From Fragilaria crotonensis (lineage: Eukaryota > Bacillariophyta > Fragilariophyceae > Fragilariales > Fragilariaceae), in contig JAKSYS010000486.1 in the NCBI GenBank assembly GCA_022925895.1, forward strand, positions 1-49,050: a stretch of DNA of 49,050 bases. Direction: 5' to 3'. Below are positions 20,982 to 31,332 of this stretch, piece by piece. The stretch's first letter is position 1; each line of letters starts with the position of its first letter. The notes beneath the pieces are model-generated. The model made no database searches, was not told where the DNA came from, and saw only the letters and a list, made by a program, of their open reading frames with translations. The position numbers and the translations under genes were made by a program.

Positions 20982-21934
20982 TGGGGACAGGATTTGCCAG
21001 AATGTGTTGTGCACAACATTGATGGTGGCAGGTTATAAATCGTCTTGTGATTGGATGCAAACAATCCGAATAATTGGCTCCCATGTGACATTTCATGGGC
21101 TATCTGACGCCATGATGCTCTCTCAATTCTCTCTAAGAGCTACCGATTACGCATTTTAAGTTTCATCCACACCTGTGGATACAGGTTATCAGATTTCCTT
21201 AATCCATGGTATGACAATCCGAGCAAGATTTGTCTGCTGCCATTCAGCATTCCCATAATGAACATCCGGGGTGCAATTTTTTAAAATCAAACCTCAAGGT
21301 TGCCCATGTTGACATTGCGATGGGATCATGGATGATTCAAAGCTGCGGTTTGGTTAGGTGAACATCGAAGCCCTGTTCATTGCATGTAAACGCCCTCCAT
21401 CGAGAGGCGTATGCTACTCATATTCTTGCTGTTGCCACTGTATCACATATCATCATAAATCCGTCAATTCGCCTTCGAGATTAGTCAAACACAGTCCTCA
21501 GCCAGAACCCCATGACTGAAATTCTGGGAAAAGGTGCTACGGTACCAACGTAGTTGCGCAGATGCGCACTGCGTTTCGACCCTGCTACTGCGTACCACAA
21601 TTCCGCGTTTTTCCGGTCGAATAAATATTTACAAAGTGTATTAAATCGGCATTTATCTGAAAAGTCAACCTACCATCAGTCATTTTCCATCAACTACTGT
21701 TCCTTGCCGACTAATCATTCTATCATGCATGTTGTACGTTGTACGGGTGTACCTGGTACTCGTAGTGCTGGGTACTGGGTACTGGGTAGTATCAGATGTA
21801 GGGATTGGGAAATTCAGATGTCACCTTCGGACCCCTCACCCTGTGCCCTGTGCCACGGGGTGGAAACCGGAACGGGTTTCTGCAAGGCAAATGCGAGACA
21901 TACTTCAATTTTCTGGCGAATGGCGTCTTCAACA
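20982..21934. other. Spacer between sulfotransferase copies B and C
   Basis: Unlike the region after copy A, I found no SET remnant here. A dense GTAC block lies at about 21734-21790 (repeats of GTAC and TGGGTACTGGGTACTGGGTA), 145-200 nt upstream of copy C's start. The open frame upstream of 21920 begins at TTG and is not conserved with A or B. Confidence 0.5.
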
Positions 21935-23260
21935 ATGACGGCAACCAAAGGAAGACGAATCCTCCCATCGATCGTCCTTCTTATCATTCTATGGATGCTC
22001 TTGACAATTTTCATTCATATGAAATTAGACAGTTTTCTATCAAACACTCAACGCCAAGCGCCGTCTTCGACGGGGCATGGACGACGACAAGTCAATCCGC
22101 TTGACGTCATTCGCGATAGCGTTTCACTGACTGATCATGGCCGTGTTCTTAGTCGTACGGCTTTGGACACTGGTTCGAAACCACGGGGTGACGTTTCAAG
22201 TTCGGATGGCGATTTGCGCTCGCCCATGAACCGATCTGAGAATACAAGCATTCGCCACCGAGTCAAGCGGTTAGAGCGAAAGGGAATTGATCCAATGGAT
22301 AAGAAACGATGGCCACAACCACTGGAGAAACAGCCACTGAAAGATCTCGGCGCAATACGCCGAGCCTATAGTAGACGCAAACCCATGGTGATGGAACCTA
22401 AGATCTACGATACGCAAGGCCAGGCAACTGTTTGCGTGTCTCGAAATGTTGAAACGAATACTTGTCAACTGCATCGGTGTGGCAGTGTTGTTGTCGGGAA
22501 GCACGATAGCAAGAACCCATTAGATGATTTTGGATTTGTTGTGCATGAGCGTAACAATACTCGGGGACACAGCCCCGTCACCGCTGGTTGGGCCCTCGCG
22601 GGTTCGGGGTGTGCTATTTCCCACCGGTACAAGTTCGTCTACATTCACGTACTGAAGAGTGGTGGCATGACCATCAAAACGCTTTTGAAACGTGGACTCT
22701 GCGGCGGAGTGACGCAGACGTGTGAGGACCTCCAGATTGTTGATTGTGACATTGCAGTTGAAGACTATCCCAGCTATTTTGTGTTTTCGTTTGTGAGGAA
22801 TCCGTTTTCGCGCATCTACTCAGCGTACAGCATGGCTGCCAGTATGCAGAGTCCCAACTGGCATTCCGTGAGCTTCGAAGAGTTCGCCACGATGAGTCGT
22901 GGACAGAGACGGAACGCAAGCAAAACATCTCCGGCGCATTATGACCCGCAGATCAATTTCTTGATGGATTACTCACATTGTCCAGTTTTTGATTTCCTGG
23001 GTAGATTAGAACGCTTTCGCGAGGATATGCAAATCATTCTCAACCAAATCCAAAGTCCAGATCTGCAGGCGTACTTCAATTCCACAGGAGGGATGGATCT
23101 TCGGGAGAATTGTACAAGTTATGGAGAACGCAAGAAACAGAGTGAGCTTGGTGGGAATCTACGAAACGCATATCAATCACAAGCTACTATCGACGCGATA
23201 GCCAAAGAATTTGAATCCGATTTCACACTTTTGGGCTACGATCCAACACAAGTACTGTGA
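21935..23260 (+). CDS. Type II membrane sulfotransferase (sulfotransferase family 2), paralogue C
   Basis: A 441-residue paralogue of B. The ATG at 21935 sits in the same context as in A (acaATGacggca) and gives the shared N-terminus MTATKGRRILP plus TM segment. An alternative in-frame ATG at 21920 would add five residues. The conserved stem block (VMEPKIYDTQGQATVCVSR), the PAPS loop HVLKSGGMTIKTLLKRGLCGG and the 3'-phosphate motif VFSFVRNPFSRIYSAYS are intact. The C-terminal half is nearly identical to B in FDFLGRLERFREDMQIILNQ, suggesting recent duplication or gene conversion. The intact SET gene converges on it, with 109 nt between the stop codons. Confidence 0.8.
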   Translation: MTATKGRRILPSIVLLIILWMLLTIFIHMKLDSFLSNTQRQAPSSTGHGRRQVNPLDVIRDSVSLTDHGRVLSRTALDTGSKPRGDVSSSDGDLRSPMNRSENTSIRHRVKRLERKGIDPMDKKRWPQPLEKQPLKDLGAIRRAYSRRKPMVMEPKIYDTQGQATVCVSRNVETNTCQLHRCGSVVVGKHDSKNPLDDFGFVVHERNNTRGHSPVTAGWALAGSGCAISHRYKFVYIHVLKSGGMTIKTLLKRGLCGGVTQTCEDLQIVDCDIAVEDYPSYFVFSFVRNPFSRIYSAYSMAASMQSPNWHSVSFEEFATMSRGQRRNASKTSPAHYDPQINFLMDYSHCPVFDFLGRLERFREDMQIILNQIQSPDLQAYFNSTGGMDLRENCTSYGERKKQSELGGNLRNAYQSQATIDAIAKEFESDFTLLGYDPTQVL

Positions 23261-23369
23261 TTGGGGAAGGATTTTTCTAAATTGATGAGGGAGTACTGCT
23301 GATGACGGAGGATCGAACGTCGTCAAAGCTCGATCTGTCGTCGTGTGCGGCACTGCAATTAGGAGGGGT

Positions 23370-25351
23370 TTAAAGCTGATACTCCATTGCCTGCTTTGCA
23401 CCAGATCGGCGTCGAACGTTCTTCCACTCCTCTCTGCGGAGCGATCCCAGAACATCGTCGCAATAACGCACGATAGTATGGTGTATTGCATTTTGTTCCT
23501 CCTCAGCCTCCAGTTCCGCGACAATCGATTCGTAGCTATTGCGATCCACTCCATTCAATTCACACTCAATAACATCCATCACTTCCAGAGCTGTTCGGGC
23601 CCATTGAGCAAAGTGACGAAGGACTTCCTTCTCCCCGCGAACCTGTATCTTGGCATGGCGTTGGTTACTGAAACGGGGAAAGGCGACTTCATCCGAAAGA
23701 TCCATGATATCTTGCGCCAATGTTGTTGGATACTGAGCCAGCGATCGGCCGATAATGTCCAACAATAGCATCATGGCAGCCTTTTCGTTTCTCAAGCTAA
23801 TCGGATGGCGGATATCCCGACATGATCGATAGAATGCAGAAGTTACTTGCATGGTTCGCTGATCCGACATGCCAAATAACGCTCTAGTCACAGCTCCATC
23901 ACTTATGTTTGATGTTATAGCCTTGAGTTCCTCTTCGTTACAAGCGAGGGCGCGGAGCAAACTGAACAAAAGCCTCGTGTTTTCATTGTTGGAGACGCAA
24001 ACTCGGACTCGCTTGATCGGTGCGATTCCGTCACAGAAGTCATCCCTATGGTTCTTTGCAGACACTTTTGTAGTGTTCCCAATAGCGGCATTCAGTGATT
24101 GTGCACCTGCGAAACCCGCGACAGCGGCATGGATCGAATCCGCTTCTCCACGAGTCCAAAATTTCACTTTGAGAGCATACAACGGATCATTTGGGTTGAC
24201 TCCCAATTGTATGGGTACTTCGTTGGGGCAAAATCCGTCCATCTCGCGATTGTCTTCCACAGCAAAGCCGTAGTTAAGAAGAAACCGATGATTGCATTTC
24301 TGACCATATGAATCATAAACTTGTGCACCGGCTGGAATTCCTTGGAGCCTGTGGAGAGTGGAGGGATAAGGATTAGTCTCCTGGTAATTTGACGTACGGT
24401 CTGGAAAGAGGAACAAATAGAAAAAAATCGAGGGACAAGGTGCGATGAACGTGCGATGAACGATTTGCACGCATGGAATCGCGACTCACGTTGTAATAGT
24501 AAAGGCTTGCCGATCCTCTTCAAACGTCCATTTTGTTTCTCGCGGTCGATAGTGATTCAGCATATCGGCGTGCGGGACCAGTGCTGAGGTTCGATGACCA
24601 TCAATTTGCAGTCCAAAGTTCCGAGAACACACGCACATGCGAGCCCATTTGAATTCATCCAGAGTACAAATATCTTGCAATTCCGGTGCTACTTGACAAA
24701 TGGCATCGTAATCATCAGCAATCGCCTCGTTCCGGTCGGCAATTTGCGCCAGCAAGTAGCTTCCCTCCAGGAGTTTGAGTTCATCTGGTGTCCAGAATAT
24801 AGGCATGTTCTTGAGAGTTCTAGGCAATATTTCATAATATGGGTGAAAGAAGGACTTTGATCCATTTTGTTTGCGGTCCCAAAGGATGTAGATCATGAGG
24901 AAAATGTGCTTGGGAGCATCGAGATCTAGGTCGCTGTTGAGTATCTTTTGACCCAACGGCGTCGCTTGACCCATTTCTACAGTGACGAGGCATTTGCGAG
25001 GAATAATCATGCAGACAGAGTCGGCGGGGATGAAGGTTCGTGCGTGAACTCCTCTCATTTCCGATTCTTCCAATATGGTCGATTCTTTCTTTTCTTCTGC
25101 GATTTCTGTCTCTGTCGGTGTATCGTATTCCCGGAGTTCCAACTGATGTGACAATAAGGTGAGTAAAGCGCAACAGGATGGGAGTGGAAGGTGCCGAAAA
25201 TGTCAGCTAGCGAAGGTTTGATTGCAATCGGGGTGCAAGCTTGACTTACCATGTCGAAATTTGCCCCATTTTCCCTCAGCCAGGCTTCATAGCGTTGGAA
25301 CTTATCCATCGATTGAGGTTTGGAATTGTGATGGCTTGAAACACCAGACAT
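23370..25351 (-). CDS. SET-domain protein lysine/histidine methyltransferase, Rubisco LSMT/SETD3-like (three exons)
   Basis: A 577-residue protein from exons 25351-25250, 25142-24490 and 24348-23370. Introns of 107 nt (GTAAGT...CATCAG, phase 0) and 141 nt (GTGAGT...CCACAG, phase 2) restore one frame. It belongs to the plant Rubisco LSMT/animal SETD3-SETD6 class: a split SET domain followed by a helical substrate-binding domain. Visible motifs are GVHARTFIPADSVCMIIP (SET start), FHPYYEILPR, IFWTPDELKLLEGS, the catalytic-region ALVPHADMLNH, and YDSYGQKCNHRFLLNYGF with the conserved Asn-His and Tyr. The C-terminal part contains LFSLLRALACNEEEL and ISLRNEKAAMMLLL. No targeting sequence is visible, so it is probably cytosolic. 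It is a paralogue of the gene at 43.2-45.7 kb, with the same exon boundaries. Substrate unknown. Confidence 0.88.
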
Positions 25352-26311
25352 CGTACTGCTGCTGCTGTTCTTACTGTTGCTTTGTTGTTATGGTTGTTGT
25401 AAGGCTCGAAGATGTAGAACAGGACGTGAATTGCAGCAACTCCTGCTGATGGACAAGATAGCTCCAGTAATGGTACTACCTACTTGAAGCGTGTAGCTTA
25501 TACAACGGAGTAATAGAGAGACAGGACAAGAATGACCTTGGTGGAACTGGAATCACAGGAACGGAACGTGCACACACAACACACAACAACACGCAAACCA
25601 ACGGAAGCACTGCCTTTCGATCAGCCTCCAGCCTCCAAGGACATGCGAAACTAAAACCTGCCGTTGGCAAGACAACAAATGTTGAACATACCAGGTACAC
25701 GTATATTGTACATGGACTTCTGATATTCCGAGTACAGTACATTACACCGAGTACCAATGATACAGTACGAATTATACGTGGGGAAAAAGGTCTTCGACAT
25801 CGCTGGTACGCAGTCGCTGTACAAACACTCCAGAACTCGAGTACTTGTACTGAGTGAGAGTTATCCTATTGCAGCACTGTAGCATCGAGCTTATCTTACA
25901 GTTCGTACTTGCGCCGTGATCCCGGAACATTGGAAATGGGAACACTACGAGGTATGCATACAATGAAGATTTCGTTGTATGAACATACAGGACTTGTTTA
26001 TTATGATACAAAGTTACGGTAGTTTACATAAACTCGGAGTACGGACTCCGTACTCCGAGTTTATGTCAACTGTACGGGCTGATACACGGATACAGTCCAT
26101 ACTGGATGATATGCATACCGGTATTGTAGTAGAGCACTGGTGTGCTACCACACGCGACACGCGCGAGCAATAGCGATTTTGAATTTTTTTCGTCGCACGC
26201 CATGATTTTGAATCTCCTTTTGTCAGGGCACCACTGGTGTCATTTCGCTGATCTTTTCTCCTTCTTCTCTGCATGTGATCGCCTATTGCCTGTCTTGTGT
26301 TCAGACCACCA
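25352..26311. other. Divergent intergenic region with GTAC blocks and a perfect palindrome
   Basis: The spacer lies between two divergent genes. GTAC-rich stretches lie at about 25690-25760 and 25835-25852, and a 41-nt palindrome is annotated separately. No gene is supported. Confidence 0.55.
26026..26066. repeat. Perfect 41-nt palindrome (20-bp arms, 1-nt centre)
   Basis: ACATAAACTCGGAGTACGGA at 26026-26045 is exactly inverted at 26047-26066 around C26046. There is no mismatch. The arms contain GGAGTAC/GTACTCC, the motif scattered through other spacers. It lies 246 nt upstream of the ATG of the coiled-coil gene. Confidence 0.75.
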
Positions 26312-27505
26312 ATGAATCCAGCCTGGATCCACGCCTCCGAGTCTCTCGTCCCGATGCTAGCCCGAGGAGAGCTTGGGAACTCCGACGACGGAAAACTATC
26401 ACAAGTACAAACGACACTTCGCATCCCTCCATCCCTTGTTTACCTGTGTGGCATGGTCACTCACTTTCAAAGAGAACCGCCCTTTAGTAAAGAGCAGGTG
26501 GATTGGTTTCAGAAGTTGCAAATTATCTATCACAAGGAAACTGGATCACCTCATCGTCTCTACCTGTTGAGCCCGACGCTACTCCCTACCGAGGACCTGC
26601 GCAACATCATCCATCGTCAAGTTACTCGACGACTGGAAGAAATTGAAGCGCAAGCCACGAGAGCGCAAGAGAAAATACTGGCCATGGAGCAAGAACAGAC
26701 CACAAGACGAAGATACAAGGTGCGTAAAGCAACAAGACTGCCCCATAAAGCACAGGAACATGAAAGCAAGCCCGAACACGACGACGGCGATGGGTGTGCA
26801 AGTGATGAAGAGAACCAGAGCTTGCCAGATGACAATGTTCCGGTGACAGCAAACACTACAAGTACGCTGGATGAATTGATGAAACCACTATTTGTTACAG
26901 AAGATAGAGGCACGTCCACCAGTGACTGGACCGAAGTCAAGCCCAAGAAGAAAGTACTTGAACCGTGTCCGTCTGTTACATCAAGACACCCACTAGACGA
27001 TGGGACAACAAATGAGGAAAAGGAAAGTTTAGACGAGGCTCAAGTTGAACAGAAGGACGTAGACTCATCGGAGGCTGAGGAAACGGAGTTACGTCCGTGC
27101 TTACCAAATTTGCTCCATCTTGATGGGTCTGTCAGCTCGACCCAAATCAGCGATGTTCATCAATTGGATCGAGATTGTGAAGCATCGTTATTACGAAATA
27201 AGATACACGAGCTGGAGTTGGAGTTGGCTGCAAAGGAGGAACTTCTGCAGAAGGAACGCGTTGCCCATGCCAAGGCACTTCTGCTAGAAAAAGAACAATC
27301 GCACGAACGCATGCAAAGCCTTCAACTACGGCTCTATATAAGCGAAACTCGGCTCAAAACCTTTGAAGATGCGTTGGATCAACATATGGAAGCAGTCGCC
27401 AACAATGTTGCCATTGGATCTCCGGAAAGAAGGGTGCGAAGGATGCTACAAGAGGAAGAAAATGAGGTTGTCACTCCACTGTATTCACGTTCGTTACGAA
27501 AGTGA
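26312..27505 (+). CDS. Coiled-coil protein, function unknown
   Basis: A 397-residue protein; 26312 is the first in-frame ATG (the frame extends to 26297 through a GTG). The N-terminal ~120 residues look folded, with IPPSLVYLCGMVTHFQ, EQVDWFQKLQIIYHKETG and SPTLLPTEDLRNIIHRQ. A long charged helix follows (RRLEEIEAQATRAQEKILAMEQ). The middle is acidic and low in complexity. A second coiled coil (ELELELAAKEELLQKER, then ALLLEKEQSHERMQSLQLRL) precedes a basic C-terminus (SPERRVRRMLQEEENEV). No enzymatic motif, signal or TM segment is visible, so a scaffold or cytoskeletal role is possible. Codon use and length make it a likely real gene, but I recognise no family. Confidence 0.6.
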   Translation: MNPAWIHASESLVPMLARGELGNSDDGKLSQVQTTLRIPPSLVYLCGMVTHFQREPPFSKEQVDWFQKLQIIYHKETGSPHRLYLLSPTLLPTEDLRNIIHRQVTRRLEEIEAQATRAQEKILAMEQEQTTRRRYKVRKATRLPHKAQEHESKPEHDDGDGCASDEENQSLPDDNVPVTANTTSTLDELMKPLFVTEDRGTSTSDWTEVKPKKKVLEPCPSVTSRHPLDDGTTNEEKESLDEAQVEQKDVDSSEAEETELRPCLPNLLHLDGSVSSTQISDVHQLDRDCEASLLRNKIHELELELAAKEELLQKERVAHAKALLLEKEQSHERMQSLQLRLYISETRLKTFEDALDQHMEAVANNVAIGSPERRVRRMLQEEENEVVTPLYSRSLRK

Positions 27506-28374
27506 CCTTTGCATTCTCTAGGAATCAGCCAAGTGATGGCAATAGCTGTGTAAACTAGTTCTGGAGTAGTTCGCAATGTGCCTCAGAAGGATGTGTGGTG
27601 TGTTCGCCAGTTGTAGCAAGTCAGGTCATACTGGCGTATTCCTATTCGATGAGCCACTGTCACGGTGCCTCTCTGTGTGTGTTGGGTTACTGACTAATCA
27701 TAGCAAAATGACAGTAGATGTTTGCTACCGGTAGTAGTAGAAACATATACCCAGTACTAACTACTGGGTTTGGGTGGGTTTGGGTAGGTCTTGTAGATCG
27801 TATGGGTTCTGGGTGGGTTTGGGCTGGTACTCCGTGAGCGTAGCTTTACGTGGGTACCCATGGGTTTGATATTTTCAGAAATTCCCGTCTCTGGTACGTA
27901 GTGATCGTACGAGTCGTGCCCGGTCTTTTGTACTGTATATTACATATGCATACATGTCATACCATATACACATGCATATTTTTGGATTTCACTTGGGACA
28001 CCGATGACCGATGACGTAGAAGGGGTCGGAATTTTCCGTTGTTGTCTGTCACAACCAGACATGTGGGCTAAAACGGACGAAGCTTGGATTGACCGTTTCC
28101 GATGCCTCTCACAACTCACATTATGGTTCGGAGTGACATCCCTATTGTTCGTATACTCCGTCTCAGACAGTCCTGTGTCAATGGATCAACCGTCAACTCA
28201 ATTGTGCTACCCTCCCAATTTTGGCGCGGAATAAAAAGGCAGCAGCACTTGTTCGCCCCTCTCTTGCCGCCAGATCGTTGGCGCCAACGACAATACTGAC
28301 GCTAATACGGGTGTTTAAGAGAGGGTTCTTTGCTTTGGCCATCATCAAATTTCATTTTTAAGTTGTTTGAAAGA
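27506..28374. other. Intergenic with G-rich tract
   Basis: Besides the G-quadruplex tract, there is an AT-rich stretch and a TATA-like GGAATAAAAAGGC at about 28228-28240, some 140 nt upstream of the next ATG. An open frame at 28004-28234 lacks family features. Confidence 0.5.
27766..27823 (+). repeat. Two consecutive G-quadruplex-type motifs
   Basis: GGGTTTGGGTGGGTTTGGG at 27766-27784 and GGGTTCTGGGTGGGTTTGGG at 27804-27823 each hold four G3 runs with loops of 1-4 nt. They lie 260 nt after the stop of the coiled-coil gene. The pattern resembles a degenerate interstitial telomere-like repeat. Folding is inferred. Confidence 0.6.
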
Positions 28375-29022
28375 ATGAAAATCATCCTACATCATCGAGA
28401 CGATAGCATGTCGAGCATCAGCATGGATGGAGATTGGATCAACGATGTGCCTTCCCCACCACCAGGACCCAGACCACAAGTCGAGTCTCGAAGCGATACC
28501 ACCTCCCACGTATTGCTGTTTGATGCACAGGCAACAACATGCTCATCACCAACTTATATCGAAACCCTTCCCTACAGGACAAGCGGCAATAGCTCCTATG
28601 GGTCGCCCTTTCGTGTGCCAGCAAGTCTCGGCTCCCACTTCACAGTCGTCCAAGATGTCGACTATCAACACATTAATTCGCCTCCATATGAACGTCCCTC
28701 GCCAACATTTCGACTATCGCGTCGTCATGCATATTCAGATTCACCTCTTTCCAGCTTCAAACCTTCACGGTACTCCCTGGGTGTCCTCGGCGACGACAAT
28801 CACCCACAATCTTCCGACAAATCGAACATTTCTGTTCGAAAAATGTTTGGCAACACTCGAGCCGTGCTTCCACTACACCGATCGAAATCGGAGGCCAAGC
28901 CCAAACTCCATAGGCGTGACTCCTTTGCTTCGATGCCGAAAATTGCCGATATTGGCATATGTGTTGATGATTTGATTGATATTGTGACCCCGACAGGCCG
29001 AAACCCACGTATCTCCATGTGA
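28375..29022 (+). CDS. Ser/Pro-rich protein, function unknown
   Basis: A 215-residue frame starting at ATG 28375. It is rich in Ser, Pro and Arg, with patches such as SPPPGPRP, SPPYERPSPTF, SDSPLSSFKPSRYS and RSKSEAKPKLHRRDSFAS. The last has RxxS-type sites suited to basophilic kinases. The C-terminus (IADIGICVDDLIDIVTP) looks like a short amphipathic motif. No domain is recognised and most of the chain is probably disordered. A TATA-like sequence lies about 140 nt upstream. The length of the uninterrupted frame gives moderate support. Confidence 0.45.
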   Translation: MKIILHHRDDSMSSISMDGDWINDVPSPPPGPRPQVESRSDTTSHVLLFDAQATTCSSPTYIETLPYRTSGNSSYGSPFRVPASLGSHFTVVQDVDYQHINSPPYERPSPTFRLSRRHAYSDSPLSSFKPSRYSLGVLGDDNHPQSSDKSNISVRKMFGNTRAVLPLHRSKSEAKPKLHRRDSFASMPKIADIGICVDDLIDIVTPTGRNPRISM

Positions 29023-29552
29023 TCAACTGCGTTTTGTGAGCATCCAGCTGGATTCGCGTTATGCCAACGCAAAGTGGATCAATCTAAGTGTTTATATGCC
29101 CACTTATGTCCAATAGCCTCGTGCGCGTTTATATCGCAATGTGCCAATTAACGAAAAGTAATGAACATTTTGTTTAACTTCTGATAGTTGAGTCAGAAGC
29201 TGTACATGACTATCAATGTCAGTTGTACTTGATCGATCCAGGAATTATGGCATGGTCCCTCTTCTCGCCCACATGGCAGAATTGAAAATTCGCGTGACAG
29301 CCTATACGTAATGACCAAAGCCTCTCATATCATGCTATATGGGATGCACCCTTAGTGTCACACTGAGCGGTAAGACCAAGACTCTATACATTGAACCAAT
29401 AGCTACCGACTACCGACACGTGTACCAAGATCTCTCGAGAAAGCCCGCTTGATGCTGAAGCGGTCGATTTGTGATCGTGCTTCTGTTACACGTTGTCGAA
29501 TCTATGGTTGCTCCTCAAGCAACCGCCTTGCTGCGTGTGCTTGTCTTGTCAT
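29023..29552. other. Intergenic between convergent genes
   Basis: I see no gene, clear repeat or GTAC cluster here. It is probably 3' UTRs of the converging neighbours. Confidence 0.45.
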
Positions 29553-30757
29553 TTACTCCAAACTGTCTTCTGCAATCTTGGCAATCGGAATATCCGAACC
29601 AGGCAAATCCTCATCCGACTCCCACACATATCCATTTCCTTTCTCCCACGCTTCTTGGAATACCTTGAGAATTTCCGATTTCGCATCTTCCACAGAGATG
29701 ACCGGAATTCTGAATCCCACTCTGAATTCATCGGTAATGAGCTTATTCCTCCTCGCCCCCTTCTGCGACGTGACACGAATGTCCATCCCCAACCGGTCGA
29801 CACTGGTGAGTCTGACATTTTCGAGCTCCGCGTCGACTTGCAACAAGTGTCGGGTGGTGAGTCTCAAATCTTCGGCATGATCGCGGTTGATGCGGGCGCA
29901 AATGTCCGCCGCCTCCTGCGCCAAAATATCCGGCGTCGACTCCCGGTAATCGGCCGGGTCGACCCATTTGGCCAAGACACCAAAGCCACCGACAAAGTAT
30001 ATTTTGGTTGGAACGAGGCGGTAAAAATGGAATTTGGGAGAATCCATGACCTGGTCGGCGTAGGCGTGTGAGATACTGTACCTCATGCGAATTGCGTCAA
30101 TGTCGGGGGCAGTTTTGGGGTCAATCTGGACAATGGTTCCGGTGAGGGAACATCGTGATACGTCTTGGCCGGTGCCAGCGAGTTGTGTGAAGAGTGTTAC
30201 CAAACTGCTGCCGGGATTGTTCGAGTTGTTGCCGTTATTATTGATGGCATTGTCGCGAATGTTAATCGTGTGCATGGACATTTCGTTCATTAACAAAACA
30301 GGGTTGCCATCATCGTCAAGGACGTAATCAACGTAGGATCCGAATGGAGCTCCTTCGATACCTTCGTGACTGGATGATGTGCACAGTGTGCCTGACGTAC
30401 AAACGGACGTGACAGTACGAGCTTTTCATTAACATTCAAACGAATGTTGAGATTTGGAACGGATGCAGTAGCAGCAGTCTGTGCTCCATTGACTTCGGCT
30501 GAAACCGCCGACACTGTCGCCATGGATCGACGTATTGTTTGGCCATTCTTTTGCACTACAATGTCGAGCGCAAGCTTGTGAGAAAGTCATCACGATTCCT
30601 TGCATCTGTCTATCTTTGCATCAATGCATACATCCACAATCCAGTCCTGGTCGGCCGACAAGATCAAAGAACAACACGTACCATAACCCTGAGGGCCTGC
30701 AACAAAGGCAGATGCACATCCTACGACGAGCAACAGAAGTTCAGCTGAGACTCTCAT
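29553..30757 (-). CDS. Plastid-targeted split-barrel/DUF2470 protein (HugZ / glutamyl-tRNA reductase-binding-like), one apparent frameshift
   Basis: Exon 1 (30757-30682) encodes a presequence of 25 residues: a signal peptide ending in CASAFVAG, a textbook diatom plastid-import motif. A 126-nt intron (GTACGT...TTGTAG, phase 1) follows, and exon 2 runs 30555-29553. The mature part has an FMN-binding split-barrel fold of the pyridoxamine-phosphate-oxidase/CREG type (GTLCTSSSHEG, APFGSYVDYVLDDDGN, LLMNEMSMHTINI). It then has VGGFGVLAKWVD and a DUF2470-like INRDHAEDLRL. Plant relatives include heme-oxygenase-like HOZ/GluTR-binding proteins that regulate tetrapyrrole synthesis. One frame change is needed at 30423-30426 (TTTT; one base short), joining LNVNEK to ARTVTSVC. 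FMN or heme binding is not shown by the sequence. Confidence 0.8.
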
Positions 30758-31332
30758 TGTTGTGCAGAGATGTTCAGGTTAAAAGTGCGCTTGTTAGCTC
30801 GTCGAAAGTCGAAGTTCAGAGTCGAAAACAAGAACCAAGTGTTGGAGTGATCACTTTGAACTTGGATAGGCACATAGTTGTTGTTTTCGCTTGTCCGCGG
30901 TGTGCTTGCGCCACAAGCTTACTCCTGGAATCCTTTGGCTCGGAGGCAAATCTTGACCACGCCCTACGGGAAACCACCCGTAGAAGCAAGTTGAACTTTT
31001 ATCCAGATTTTCTGACATTTTTCACAGGCGAATCTGGTGCCCAAGTTGAAGTCGAAAGAATCGTGCTGTATGTGTTCGCGTTTTCCTCGCATCGAAGATA
31101 TTTCACCTCGTCTTCACGAATAATCGAATAACATTCAAAAAAGGTCAGTACTACAGTACTCGGATTACTCTACTGGTACACTTTGAGTTCTGTGCACTAC
31201 GGTATCTACTACTTGTACGCGTTGGTATTCCGCGACTTGCAAATTGTAAAACAGAAACAAGGGACATGCTATCATCACCAGCGTAACACACCATTCGACG
31301 CCGTTGTCAGTTTCGTAACCTCCTCCTCCCAA
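30758..31332. other. Divergent intergenic region
   Basis: Spacer between two divergent genes for plastid-targeted proteins. A GTAC block lies at 31144-31185 (CAGTACTACAGTACTCGG and CTACTGGTACAC), about 150-190 nt upstream of the next start. The open frame at 30535-31131 is antisense to exon 1 and the intron and is not supported. Confidence 0.5.

Noticed and set aside
21554..21934. Long N-terminal extension of sulfotransferase C
   Set aside because: Starts at TTG, is not shared with copies A and B, and crosses the GTAC block. The conserved start is at 21935 (or 21920).
28004..28234. 76-codon open frame upstream of the Ser/Pro-rich gene
   Set aside because: Too short and without family features; overlaps the probable promoter region.
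30535..31131. 198-codon open frame on the plus strand
   Set aside because: It runs antisense across the first exon and intron of the plastid split-barrel gene and has no recognisable domain.
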